Below, one piece after another: positions 1-6,055 of a stretch of DNA of 11,042 bases. This DNA is from Deltaproteobacteria bacterium (GTDB lineage Bacteria > Desulfobacterota > Desulfuromonadia > Geobacterales > Pseudopelobacteraceae): contig JAURXC010000045.1 of assembly GCA_030654645.1 (NCBI GenBank), forward strand, positions 1 through 11,042, written 5' to 3'. Numbering within the stretch: the stretch's first letter is position 1; each line of letters begins with the position of its first letter. Under the pieces are notes generated by a model, which searched no databases, had not been told where the DNA came from, and worked only from the letters and a program-made list of their open reading frames with translations. Position numbers and translations under genes: made by a program.

Positions 1-185
1 ACTATCCCCTGCAGATTCGGCAGCGCGAATGTTGTTTTCCCATCACCGCCATAGGTAGTCCCCAGCAGCGAAAAAAGCGCCGTATTCTGGGATATAAACA
101 TTAATTGGCCATCACAGAAGGCCCACCCTCTGGGGGCAAAATTAAAGGGAAAGATTCGTATTTCAGCGACATAGGGATCGGCCAT
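1..185 (-). CDS. Phage tail collar domain protein (MdpB-like), third tandem copy, 3' end cut by window edge
   Basis: The first 61 residues are present, starting MADPYVAEIRIFPFNFAPRG; the C-terminal part lies beyond base 1. The segment shows the tail-collar signature in order: an EIR.F...FAPRGWA.C.GQL opening, then a QN.ALFSLLGT.YGGDG stretch, then F.LP.L.G. It matches the two complete copies to its right over the same region. The ATG at 185-183 is supported by an AGGA Shine-Dalgarno at 192-195 (6-base spacer). Only 14 bases separate it from the stop codon of the preceding gene, so it is almost certainly in the same operon. Family knowledge: the collar domain occurs in phage short-tail fibres and in bacterial 'microcystin-dependent' proteins of unclear function. 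The role here is not known. Confidence 0.9.
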   Translation of the reverse strand, partial: MADPYVAEIRIFPFNFAPRGWAFCDGQLMFISQNTALFSLLGTTYGGDGKTTFALPNLQGI

Positions 186-199
186 GGTGATTCCTTTCC

Positions 200-697
200 T
201 TAATTCGGGCTCGGGAAAATACCCTGCAGAGCAATGCAGTAGCTGAGCGTGAGATATGGCTGCCGGTTTTCGTGCGCCTGGTTGCCGCCGATGTTGGAGG
301 TGGACGGACCCGCGAGCGGAGCAGCGTTCTTGCCGAAAGGGTTGGCGCTCTGCCCGGCCAGGATCGTGGTCGGACCCGGCACGGCCACGCTCGCGGCGCC
401 CTTGAAGGCCGACAGCTGATGGGTATGGGGCGGGATTTCCATGAAGTTCAAAGTGTGGCTGACCGCTCCGCCCCGCTCGCCCAGGACATGGTTGTTCCCG
501 AAACTGAACGGAGTGCGCCCCCGCAGGTCGGGCAGGCCAAAATTTACCCGCCCGTCACCGCCAAAGTTGGTGCCGAGCAGCGAGAACAGCGCCTGGTTCT
601 GATTGATCGGCAGCAGTTGGCCATTGCAAAGCGCCCATCCCCTCGGAGCGAAAACGAAACTCATCAAGCGGATTTCCGATATAAAAGGTTCTGACAT
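200..697 (-). CDS. Phage tail collar domain protein (MdpB-like), second tandem copy
   Basis: A complete 165-residue protein starting MSEPFISEIR and ending with TAA. The N-terminal ~65 residues are the tail collar domain (FAPRGWALCNGQLLPI, then LFSLLGTNFGGDG, then F.LPDLRGR.P). Around residue 92 comes the typical IPPHTH motif. The C-terminus has the family ending: GGNQ.HEN.QPYL, then IALQGIFPSP. The frame stays open upstream to 766, but the start at 697 is chosen because a perfect AGGAGG lies 7 bases upstream and because the other two copies begin at the same alignment point. There is no signal peptide. Its length is usual for bacterial MdpB-like proteins. The middle (residues ~100-140) is Ala/Gly/Pro-rich and differs from the first copy, as expected for the variable region. 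Biological role unknown; a tail-fibre-like trimeric binding protein is one possibility. Confidence 0.93.
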   Translation of the reverse strand: MSEPFISEIRLMSFVFAPRGWALCNGQLLPINQNQALFSLLGTNFGGDGRVNFGLPDLRGRTPFSFGNNHVLGERGGAVSHTLNFMEIPPHTHQLSAFKGAASVAVPGPTTILAGQSANPFGKNAAPLAGPSTSNIGGNQAHENRQPYLTLSYCIALQGIFPSPN

Positions 698-704
698 GAT
701 AAAT

Positions 705-710
705 CCTCCT
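705..710 (-). promoter_or_regulatory. Shine-Dalgarno of second collar gene
   Basis: A perfect AGGAGG on the minus strand, 7 bases before the ATG at 697-695. It decides this start over the in-frame upstream ATG at 766. Confidence 0.85.
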
Positions 711-765
711 GAAAAAAGCCCGGATACACATCCGGCTCCGCTGTAACTCTTATACTTCAGCAGCA

Positions 766-847
766 AACCCCTCTAAATCTCCCCTTATCAGGGGAGACTT
801 CACTGCTTCCCCCCTGGCAAGGGGGGATTGAGGGGGGTTAGATTTAG
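766..847. repeat. BIME-like palindromic element: two inverted REP-like hairpins
   Basis: Two G/C-block hairpins lie side by side: TCTCCCC (778-784) pairs with GGGGAGA (791-797), and CCCCCC (809-814) pairs with GGGGGG (821-826). The whole ~34-base left unit (766-800) resembles the reverse complement of the right unit (806-839), both reading AACCCC...AATC.CCCCTT..CAGGGG.GA. The element is therefore a long imperfect inverted repeat with a hairpin in each arm. An outer pair CTAAATCT (773-780) / AGATTTAG (840-847) also matches. The layout is that of a REP doublet. It fills most of the gap between two collar genes. In RNA it could act as a processing, stabilising or partial termination site; there is no U-tract to make it a classic terminator. 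Confidence 0.75.
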
Positions 848-872
848 ATGATCCGCTTCACCGGCGACGTAG

Positions 873-1388
873 CTATGGTGGACTGGGGAAAATACCGTAC
901 AGTGAGATAATGAAACTGACGCACAGGTACGGCATGAAGTTATCGTGGGGCTGATTCCCCCCCGCGGGGACCACCATGGCCGGGCTCATGGTCTTCAGCC
1001 CGCCGGTGGCGCTGCTGAACTGGCGCAGCGGGGATGAGGCAAGGATGGTCCCTTCCGGCGTGGCGTGGCTTCCGGACTGCTGCATCGCAAAGACATGGTT
1101 GTGGACCGGCATCTGGTTTACAGTCAGGGTCACCGTTTCCATCCCGCCGGTTTCGGCCAGTGTATAACCGGGAAGCCCTGGGCCCGTCCCCTGATGGACC
1201 GGAATCCGGCCGCGCAGGTCGGGCAGAGCGAAGGTCGATTGGCCATCGCCGCCGTAGGTTGTGCCGATCAGCTGGAAGAGTGTCTCGTTTTCGGATATGG
1301 GCAGCAACTGCCCTTCGCAGAACATCCAGCCCATAGGCGCAAAATTGCCGCCGAACATCCTGATCTCCCCCACATATGGTTGTCCCAT
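873..1388 (-). CDS. Phage tail collar domain protein (MdpB-like), first tandem copy
   Basis: A complete 171-residue protein starting MGQPYVGEIR and ending with TAG. The collar domain spans residues ~5-62 (FAPMGWMFCEGQLLPI, then LFQLIGTTYGGDG, then FALPDLRGR.PVH). It is followed by the conserved QMPVHNH motif at ~94-100 and the family C-terminus GGNQPHDN..PYL, then ISLYGIFPSPP. The start has a GGAGG Shine-Dalgarno at 1396-1400 with a 7-base spacer and aligns with the starts of the other two copies. The gene lies 33 bases after the DUF6916-like gene, in the same direction. The 175-base gap behind it holds the palindromic element, so expression of the later copies may be uncoupled from this one. 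Function unknown beyond family membership. Confidence 0.93.
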   Translation of the reverse strand: MGQPYVGEIRMFGGNFAPMGWMFCEGQLLPISENETLFQLIGTTYGGDGQSTFALPDLRGRIPVHQGTGPGLPGYTLAETGGMETVTLTVNQMPVHNHVFAMQQSGSHATPEGTILASSPLRQFSSATGGLKTMSPAMVVPAGGNQPHDNFMPYLCVSFIISLYGIFPSPP

Positions 1389-1421
1389 TAAGGTTCCTCC
1401 CCGGTCATTGCCGCAAAAAGA

Positions 1422-1721
1422 CTACGACACCAGACGGTTGAATATTGCCTCGTAGCTGATTCCCTGTTCATCCCGTGCGACCGGCACGATGAAGATCTCC
1501 CGTAATCCGATCCGCTCATGTTCAAATGCATACATACCCTGCTGCAGCAGTCGTTCGGCCGGTCCGCGCAGGATAATTGAAAAGGACTCCTGCCCGGGAC
1601 AGTTCGTGAGTTCCGAAACCTGTTGCAGGGTCAGTTCAAGCTGGCCGGCCGATGCCGGACCAACCTTGAAAATCGACCCAAGGCATCCGGCAAAATCGTT
1701 GCGAGTCAGCGCTTCAGACAT
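1422..1721 (-). CDS. DUF6916-like small protein linked to collar genes
   Basis: A 99-residue soluble protein starting MSEALTRNDF and ending with TAG. The pattern fits my memory of the DUF6916 family: an N-terminal F...LGS.F.V segment, a central LELTL..VSEL strand, then ESFSIILRGP, LLQQGMYAFEHERIG and FIVPV, with a closing YEAIFNRL. Such proteins are encoded beside bacterial tail-collar proteins; their role is unknown. The ATG at 1721 lies inside the end of the GNAT gene, giving an 8-base overlap. An AGGAGA Shine-Dalgarno lies within GNAT coding sequence at 1728-1733. The frame is open much further upstream (to 1961), but that extension runs antiparallel to nothing conserved and duplicates GNAT coding DNA, so it is rejected. 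The overlap suggests translational coupling and a fixed ratio with the acetyltransferase. Confidence 0.85.
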   Translation of the reverse strand: MSEALTRNDFAGCLGSIFKVGPASAGQLELTLQQVSELTNCPGQESFSIILRGPAERLLQQGMYAFEHERIGLREIFIVPVARDEQGISYEAIFNRLVS

Positions 1722-2214
1722 GGTGTTTCTCCTGAGATTGGTAGTTAGTTTCCGGCCGCCATTCAAGCCGGTGGTAGACGCCATCATTGTCTGTGCCGGC
1801 AAAGCCCAGGCTTTGATACAGGCGTTCGGCCGCAAGGTTTTCAGCCAGCACGTGCAGTCCGATGGTGTTCCCGCTCTGCGCCGCTTCCAGCTGCAGTTCC
1901 CGCACCAGCCCGCTACCGACTCCCCGGCCCTGAAATTCCGGCAGAATGGCAATATCCACAATGGTAATTCCGGCCGGGCGGCGCGCCACGCTCAGCAGGC
2001 CTGCCTCCGCCCCGTCAACCTGGACGATGCTGTCTTCGCGACCGGGATGGATGGCGTCATAGTGCCGGCAGCGAGCCAGATACTGCATGGCTGCAAACTG
2101 TCTGCACTGCGCTTCCGACCAACCCCAGTTCGCCATCTCGGAGGCACGGCCGCTTGCGTACAATGCCTCCAGAAAGGGGCGGTCTGCGGAGGTTGCCGGG
2201 CGTAATTCAACCAT
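1714..2214 (-). CDS. GNAT family N-acetyltransferase
   Basis: A 166-residue protein. The beginning (VELRPAT..DRPFLEALYAS) is the usual first strand and helix of GNAT enzymes. The acetyl-CoA-binding motif A is clear: VDIAILPEFQGRGVGSGL, with the QGRGVG loop binding the CoA pyrophosphate. It is followed by the N.AAERLYQSLGF motif B, in which the Tyr commonly acts as general acid. Family role: transfer of an acetyl group from acetyl-CoA to an amine; the substrate cannot be read from sequence. Start choice is uncertain. ATG at 2214 fits the domain but has no good Shine-Dalgarno. A GTG at 2238 would add 8 residues and overlap the upstream stop by 10 bases, giving coupling. The gene sits between an exported binding protein and the collar genes. 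It may modify a partner protein, but this is inference. Confidence 0.9.
   Translation of the reverse strand: MVELRPATSADRPFLEALYASGRASEMANWGWSEAQCRQFAAMQYLARCRHYDAIHPGREDSIVQVDGAEAGLLSVARRPAGITIVDIAILPEFQGRGVGSGLVRELQLEAAQSGNTIGLHVLAENLAAERLYQSLGFAGTDNDGVYHRLEWRPETNYQSQEKHHV
1728..1733 (-). promoter_or_regulatory. Shine-Dalgarno of DUF6916-like gene inside the GNAT gene
   Basis: AGGAGA on the minus strand, 6 bases before the ATG at 1721-1719 and within the last codons of the GNAT gene. It fixes the 99-residue start and implies that ribosomes finishing GNAT can reinitiate here. Confidence 0.75.
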
Positions 2215-2228
2215 CACGGCGTCACAGG

Positions 2229-3494
2229 TCAGGCGCACAGATAGCCGTTGGTCCAGCCGCTTTTGGCGACCAGGGCGGGGCGATGCGCCTCCCTTTCAAC
2301 CGCCTGAAGTGAGGAAGCACGGCTGACAACGGTATTGCGGAAACTGTTTCCTGCCTGGCGAACTTCGCAAATGTACAGCGGAGCGTTTGAACTTCCGGTC
2401 AGCGCGGTAATGTCCAACGTGCCGCGAGGACTGGAAATCCGCAGGTTCTCCAGAGCCTTTTTCAGGTCCTGGTTGCGCTGGACCCTGCCGGCCGCCGAGG
2501 CGACCGCACTGACAATCATGCTGCCGGTGTCATAGCCGAGTACCGCGAACGAATCCGGTTCCGCACCGGTGGCACGGGCAAACCCGGCACAGAAATCGCT
2601 GTTCCCGGGCGTGTCCAGGGTCGCTGTCCAGGGCAGGCAGCTGATCATGCCACGAGCGGCGCCGCCCATTTGCGAAAGCAGCGCGTCATGCACCATGAAA
2701 CCGGAGGCGACCAATGGAATTCGTGCTGAAAGGCCGGCCGCCTGGTAGGCGGAAACAAAGTCCAGCGCATCCCGACCGCTGGAGGTTGCAAATACAATGT
2801 CCGGACGGGCGGCGGCTATGGACGCCATGATTTCGGGCAGCTCCACGCCCCCCATCGGAGAATGGGTGACATCCGTGCGGATGATAGTCCCACCGGCCGA
2901 TTCGAAACCCTGGGGAAAGGCATAGAAAGAATCGTAGCCGGTCTCGTAAAACGAGGATACAACGGCGGCACTACGCCCCATGTTCCCGGCGGCCCATTTC
3001 CCCATGGCCCAGTTGGACTGCCAGTATCCCAGCGAATTCTGGTACATTAACGGGCTTTCCTCACGCGGCACGAAGGAGTTTGCTCCGCCTTCGATGTTGA
3101 TGAAGAGCGTGCCCGAGCTTTCCAGCCCTTCACGCAGGCGGTGCACGGTAAGCGGGTTGAACATTCCGGTCAGGATTCCGACCCGGTCCCCGGACAATAA
3201 ACCCAGGGCGGCCGCTATCTCGGCTCCGCTCCCGGCTTCCCTTACCAGTAGCCGGGTGTTTTCCCAGCCTGATTCGGCAAAGCGGAGCCTGATTCCGTCC
3301 ACCAGTTTTTTTGCGATATCGGGATAGATGACGGATCGGGGAACAACGACGCCAACCTTGAGCGGAGGACGGCCATCGAACAGGAAGCGGGCATGGGCCT
3401 GCAAGGGAAAAGCGGCTAAGGCGCCTGTCGCCAGACCTGCCATCCTCAAAAAATCACGTCGGTTCACTGCGGTTTGAAGACCTTTTCCCACCAT
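2229..3494 (-). CDS. Tat-exported type-1 periplasmic binding protein (branched-chain amino acid/amide type)
   Basis: A 421-residue protein. Residues 11-17 (NRRDFLR) match the twin-arginine consensus. A hydrophobic stretch follows (MAGLATGALAAFPLQAHA), with a likely cleavage after residue 35. The mature part starts PLKVGVVVPRS and carries the two-lobed type-1 periplasmic binding fold (Peripla_BP_6 / LivK-like). Typical elements include GILTG.FNPLTV near residue 107, AAVVSSFYETGYDS near 175, PDIVFATSSGRDA.DFV near 232 and SFAVLGYDTGSMI near 316. The protein is expected in the periplasm folded, binding a small ligand. No permease or ATPase gene is next to it, so transport, sensing or a structural role are all open. 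The ATG at 3494 has only a weak GGGG-type Shine-Dalgarno. It is the first gene of the left unit; its stop lies 14 bases before the GNAT ATG, or overlaps the alternative GTG. Confidence 0.9.
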   Translation of the reverse strand: MVGKGLQTAVNRRDFLRMAGLATGALAAFPLQAHARFLFDGRPPLKVGVVVPRSVIYPDIAKKLVDGIRLRFAESGWENTRLLVREAGSGAEIAAALGLLSGDRVGILTGMFNPLTVHRLREGLESSGTLFINIEGGANSFVPREESPLMYQNSLGYWQSNWAMGKWAAGNMGRSAAVVSSFYETGYDSFYAFPQGFESAGGTIIRTDVTHSPMGGVELPEIMASIAAARPDIVFATSSGRDALDFVSAYQAAGLSARIPLVASGFMVHDALLSQMGGAARGMISCLPWTATLDTPGNSDFCAGFARATGAEPDSFAVLGYDTGSMIVSAVASAAGRVQRNQDLKKALENLRISSPRGTLDITALTGSSNAPLYICEVRQAGNSFRNTVVSRASSLQAVEREAHRPALVAKSGWTNGYLCA

Positions 3495-3561
3495 GGCGCG
3501 CCCCTTTTTCCATGAGCTTCAGAATCGTGCAAACAAGAAAATCCGAACTGCTCAAGATGCT

Positions 3562-3585
3562 TGACAACATATATCACGACTGTCA
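3562..3585. promoter_or_regulatory. Possible operator: TGACA-N14-TGTCA inverted repeat
   Basis: TGACA at 3562-3566 and TGTCA at 3581-3585 form a short dyad with arms 19 bases apart. It overlaps the spacer and -10 region of the candidate promoter, a usual place for a repressor site. The arms are only 5 bases long, so chance occurrence is possible. Confidence 0.25.
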
Positions 3586-3596
3586 GTTACCAACAA
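3568..3596 (-). promoter_or_regulatory. Candidate sigma-70-type promoter for the binding-protein / collar operon
   Basis: On the minus strand TTGTTG (3591-3596) and TATATG (3568-3573) are separated by 17 bases, each a partial match (3/6 and 4/6) to -35 and -10 consensus. A staggered alternative is TTGGTA (3588-3593) with TATGTT (3566-3571), spacer 16. An A/T-rich tract upstream could serve as an UP element. It is placed by position and composition; the matches are weak. Confidence 0.35.
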
Positions 3597-3674
3597 TTAA
3601 TTATGTAAACAATCTGTAATTTTTTTCATTGAATACGGATACTTTTTCAGCGCGCGGAATCAATTCATTCTATG

Positions 3675-3706
3675 CACAAAAGCCCGTGTTGCCACGGGCT
3701 TTTGTG
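3675..3706 (-). terminator. Strong hairpin terminator after the beta-helix gene
   Basis: A perfect 14-base-pair stem (CACAAAAGCCCGTG at 3675-3688 with its complement at 3693-3706) and a 4-base loop. The AAAAGCCCGTG / CACGGGCTTTT core is the classic bidirectional form, with the T run within the distal stem arm. It starts 27 bases after the stop codon at 3733 and separates the two transcription units. Confidence 0.85.
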
Positions 3707-3732
3707 TTCAATCCTTTGGTCGGACAAGACCG

Positions 3733-6009
3733 CTATCTGATCACGATCCTGTCAACGATCAACTCCCCGCGACCGACCGTCAACGGCCCGGTCACCGTGG
3801 TAGTTCCGGGAGTGGTCGCATAGCCGGCGTCGTAGCCCCCCTTCAGCCTGACGCCGATGTTGCGGTTGGCGTCCAGCGTGCCGGCACCGGTGTTGTCCAG
3901 CAGCTGTATCACCGCGCCGTCGTAGGCCGCATTGTAGACTTCCTGCAGGGTCTTGTAGATCGTTCCGTCAATTTTCAGCAACGCCGCCAAGCTGAAATTG
4001 GCGGTAACAGTTTTTTCGCCGTTCATAGGGACGCTGCAGGACATTGAGGTACCGGTGCATGCTCCGGCCCAGCTGCTGAAGATTGATAGAGCCGATGGCG
4101 TGGCATACAGGTTGACCGTGCCGGAAAAGGTATTGGAACAACTGCCGCCGGAGCAGGAAATACCGGACGGACTGCTGGTGACTGTGCCGGCGCCCGCTCC
4201 ACTGATGGTTACGGTCAGGGTGGGGATGCTGACGGTCATGGTAGCGCCATGTGGGGGGGAAATATTGTCAGCGCCGTCCTTTACAAAGGCATAGAGGGTC
4301 TTGGCGCCGGCGGTGGCAAAAGTGTAACTGACCGGCGGCGCCGAACTCCAGGAACAGCCGGCGCTGTCGGCGCTCTCGGTCAGGCAGTAGCCGGTGATGC
4401 CCACATCGTCGCGGGCTATGATGGAGATGTCAACGATCAGGTAGTTGGACCTGGGCAGCGCCGTGAAGGAGCTGATAACCGGTTTTGTCGGATCACGATA
4501 CTCATAGGCGCCAATGTCCACGGCACCGTCAAGAACTCTGTCTTCGCCAACGACATCCGTGACCGGCAGTTTTGCATGTGCAATACCCTTGTCGATCAGC
4601 GTTGAGGCCGGGGCGAGCCGGTAGTTTCCGCTGGGTGGAGCCACAAACTGCGGCGCGTCGTGGAGATTGCCGGCATCCGGGACGAATCCCGGCGCATTTA
4701 CCAGCAGACCGTGAACCGCGTCATAGTCATTGTTCCTGATGCCGAGCGGTATCGAAACGCCATAACTGTTGATGAAGATGTCACTCCCCTCCACTCCGGA
4801 AACGCCGGAAATGATGTTGTTGGTCAGCTCTACGGCCGCCAGGCTGCTCCTGACGTTGAGCGAACGGCCGTCACCATAGGCTGTGGCGACATTATCGGCA
4901 ATGGTATTGTTCAGCAGAACCACCGGGCCGGTCGCAAATGAAACGATCCGAGCCGCGGCAGCATTGGCGGAGCTGTTGCCGTAAATGATGTTGTTTGCCA
5001 GGAAGATCGAACCGCTGTCGCTGCTTTCCAGGGACAGCCCGCCACCGCCGTCGGCGGTATTGTCGCTGATACTGTCGGTGGCATTGCCGCTAACGATGTT
5101 CCCCACCAGTTCCAGAGTACCCTGGTAGATACGGGCCTGGATGCCGCCGCCGAACTGGCCGGCCGGAGCTTTGCCGTTCCTGAACGTCAGGCTTTCGATA
5201 TGGACCTTGCCGCCGGTCTTGCTGCTGTCGGCATCCACAAGTAGTACGATGCCGTTGCCGATGCTGTCGTTGTCGGTATCTCCATTCAGGACCGTGAGCG
5301 CCGGATCGGACAGCCGTTCCAATCCGCCCGCCGGGTCATAGCCGCCCATGAGCGACAGGTCGAACGACTCCCCCCATCCGGAGTTGTAGACGAAGTTCCC
5401 GACGTAGCTCCCCCTGGCCAGGCGCACCAGGTTGTGCTTGCCATCGCGGCCGGCCTCATCCAGACAATTTTTGAGCACCTCCTGGTGATAGACGGTACTC
5501 TCGGCATGGCTGGCGTCCACCTGGCTCCAGACACAGGCGGCCGGGTCGTTGCCGGCCAGGTATTCGTTCAGGTCGCTGATGCCGTTGCGGTTCATGTCGC
5601 CGGAGCCGTCGTCACCGGGGTGGTCCTTGGCCCACTGCTCGACGGTTCTGTCGCCAAGTTCGAGCAGGACCACCGTTCCGAAGGCAGGGATGGTGACGCT
5701 TCTGATCACCGCCCCGTTGACCGAAATTTCGGCCGCATCACCGCTGCGGGCGGTTGCGGAGGCCCGCGGATCAACCGAATCCATCGGCACCCGCAGTTCA
5801 AAACTCCGGTCGGCGGCCACCGAGCCGGAAGCCACGGTAACGGAGACACTGTTCAGCATGACCGCGATGCTTACCGGATTGCCCTGTTCGGCATTGATCG
5901 CCTTGCCCTTGTAAACCACGTCCGGCGCGCTGAGCAAGGCCCAAGCCGTTCCGCCGCCGGCCACCAGCACAGCCGCCATACAGGCGCTTATCGCTATACG
6001 TCTTAACAT
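3733..6009 (-). CDS. Secreted beta-helix protein with choice-of-anchor Q, Ig-like and InlB-like domains
   Basis: 758 residues, stop TAG. Residues 1-24 (MLRRIAISACMAAVLVAGGG, then TAWA) are a Sec signal peptide. Then follow, with rough positions: a beta-rich domain (25-120); a calcium-loop motif DMNRNGISDLNE (138-149); a right-handed parallel beta-helix (about 220-430) with repeated N.I..GN / NN.I.DN turns; a choice-of-anchor Q segment (about 453-504) with NYRLAPAS..ID.G and VDIGAYEY; an Ig-like domain (509-596) ending in AFVKDGADN; an InlB-like repeat (598-673) with CSGGSCS; and a C-terminal module (677-758) containing KGGYDAGY. The ATG at 6009 is chosen because GAGGTG lies 6 bases upstream and the signal peptide begins there. 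An ATG at 6054, 1 base after the giant gene's stop, would add 15 residues before it. Likely a surface or secreted carbohydrate-binding or adhesive protein; no catalytic residues are recognised. It follows the giant gene by 46 bases and is probably co-transcribed. Confidence 0.88.
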   Translation of the reverse strand: MLRRIAISACMAAVLVAGGGTAWALLSAPDVVYKGKAINAEQGNPVSIAVMLNSVSVTVASGSVAADRSFELRVPMDSVDPRASATARSGDAAEISVNGAVIRSVTIPAFGTVVLLELGDRTVEQWAKDHPGDDGSGDMNRNGISDLNEYLAGNDPAACVWSQVDASHAESTVYHQEVLKNCLDEAGRDGKHNLVRLARGSYVGNFVYNSGWGESFDLSLMGGYDPAGGLERLSDPALTVLNGDTDNDSIGNGIVLLVDADSSKTGGKVHIESLTFRNGKAPAGQFGGGIQARIYQGTLELVGNIVSGNATDSISDNTADGGGGLSLESSDSGSIFLANNIIYGNSSANAAAARIVSFATGPVVLLNNTIADNVATAYGDGRSLNVRSSLAAVELTNNIISGVSGVEGSDIFINSYGVSIPLGIRNNDYDAVHGLLVNAPGFVPDAGNLHDAPQFVAPPSGNYRLAPASTLIDKGIAHAKLPVTDVVGEDRVLDGAVDIGAYEYRDPTKPVISSFTALPRSNYLIVDISIIARDDVGITGYCLTESADSAGCSWSSAPPVSYTFATAGAKTLYAFVKDGADNISPPHGATMTVSIPTLTVTISGAGAGTVTSSPSGISCSGGSCSNTFSGTVNLYATPSALSIFSSWAGACTGTSMSCSVPMNGEKTVTANFSLAALLKIDGTIYKTLQEVYNAAYDGAVIQLLDNTGAGTLDANRNIGVRLKGGYDAGYATTPGTTTVTGPLTVGRGELIVDRIVIR

Positions 6010-6015
6010 CGTCTT

Positions 6016-6021
6016 CACCTC
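6016..6021 (-). promoter_or_regulatory. Shine-Dalgarno deciding the start of the beta-helix gene
   Basis: GAGGTG on the minus strand with a 6-base spacer to the ATG at 6009-6007. It supports this start over ATGs at 6054 and 6105, and it leaves the signal peptide at the very N-terminus. Confidence 0.75.
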
Positions 6022-6055
6022 AAGCTGTCCCTTGCTTATCGATATATTTTTCATG

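Larger units (their letters stand above)
3495..3732. other. Intergenic region between the two transcription units
   Basis: 238 bases without a gene. From right to left it holds the end of the beta-helix gene's transcript with its hairpin terminator (3675-3706), an AT-rich tract (about 3590-3640), the candidate promoter of the binding-protein operon (3568-3596) and an expected leader of about 65 bases up to the ATG at 3494. I see no small ORF with a credible ribosome binding site in it and no riboswitch-like fold. Confidence 0.7.

Noticed and set aside
1..1388. Prophage or phage-tail-like bacteriocin region
   Set aside because: Only collar-domain genes are present; no tube, sheath, baseplate, tape measure, lysis or integrase gene is in the window. 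Collar genes of this type are common as stand-alone bacterial genes.
1722..1961. N-terminal extension of the DUF6916-like protein
   Set aside because: The extension is GNAT coding DNA read in another frame; the internal ATG at 1721 has a good Shine-Dalgarno and starts the family-like sequence.
1489..2205. 238-codon open frame on the plus strand
   Set aside because: It covers the GNAT and DUF6916-like genes in antisense; both of those have clear family motifs and ribosome sites, this one has neither.
3495..3512. Sigma-54-like GG-N10-GC spacing in front of the binding-protein gene
   Set aside because: Only the bare GG/GC spacing fits; the TGGC and TGC context is absent and it sits on the ribosome site, leaving no room for a leader.
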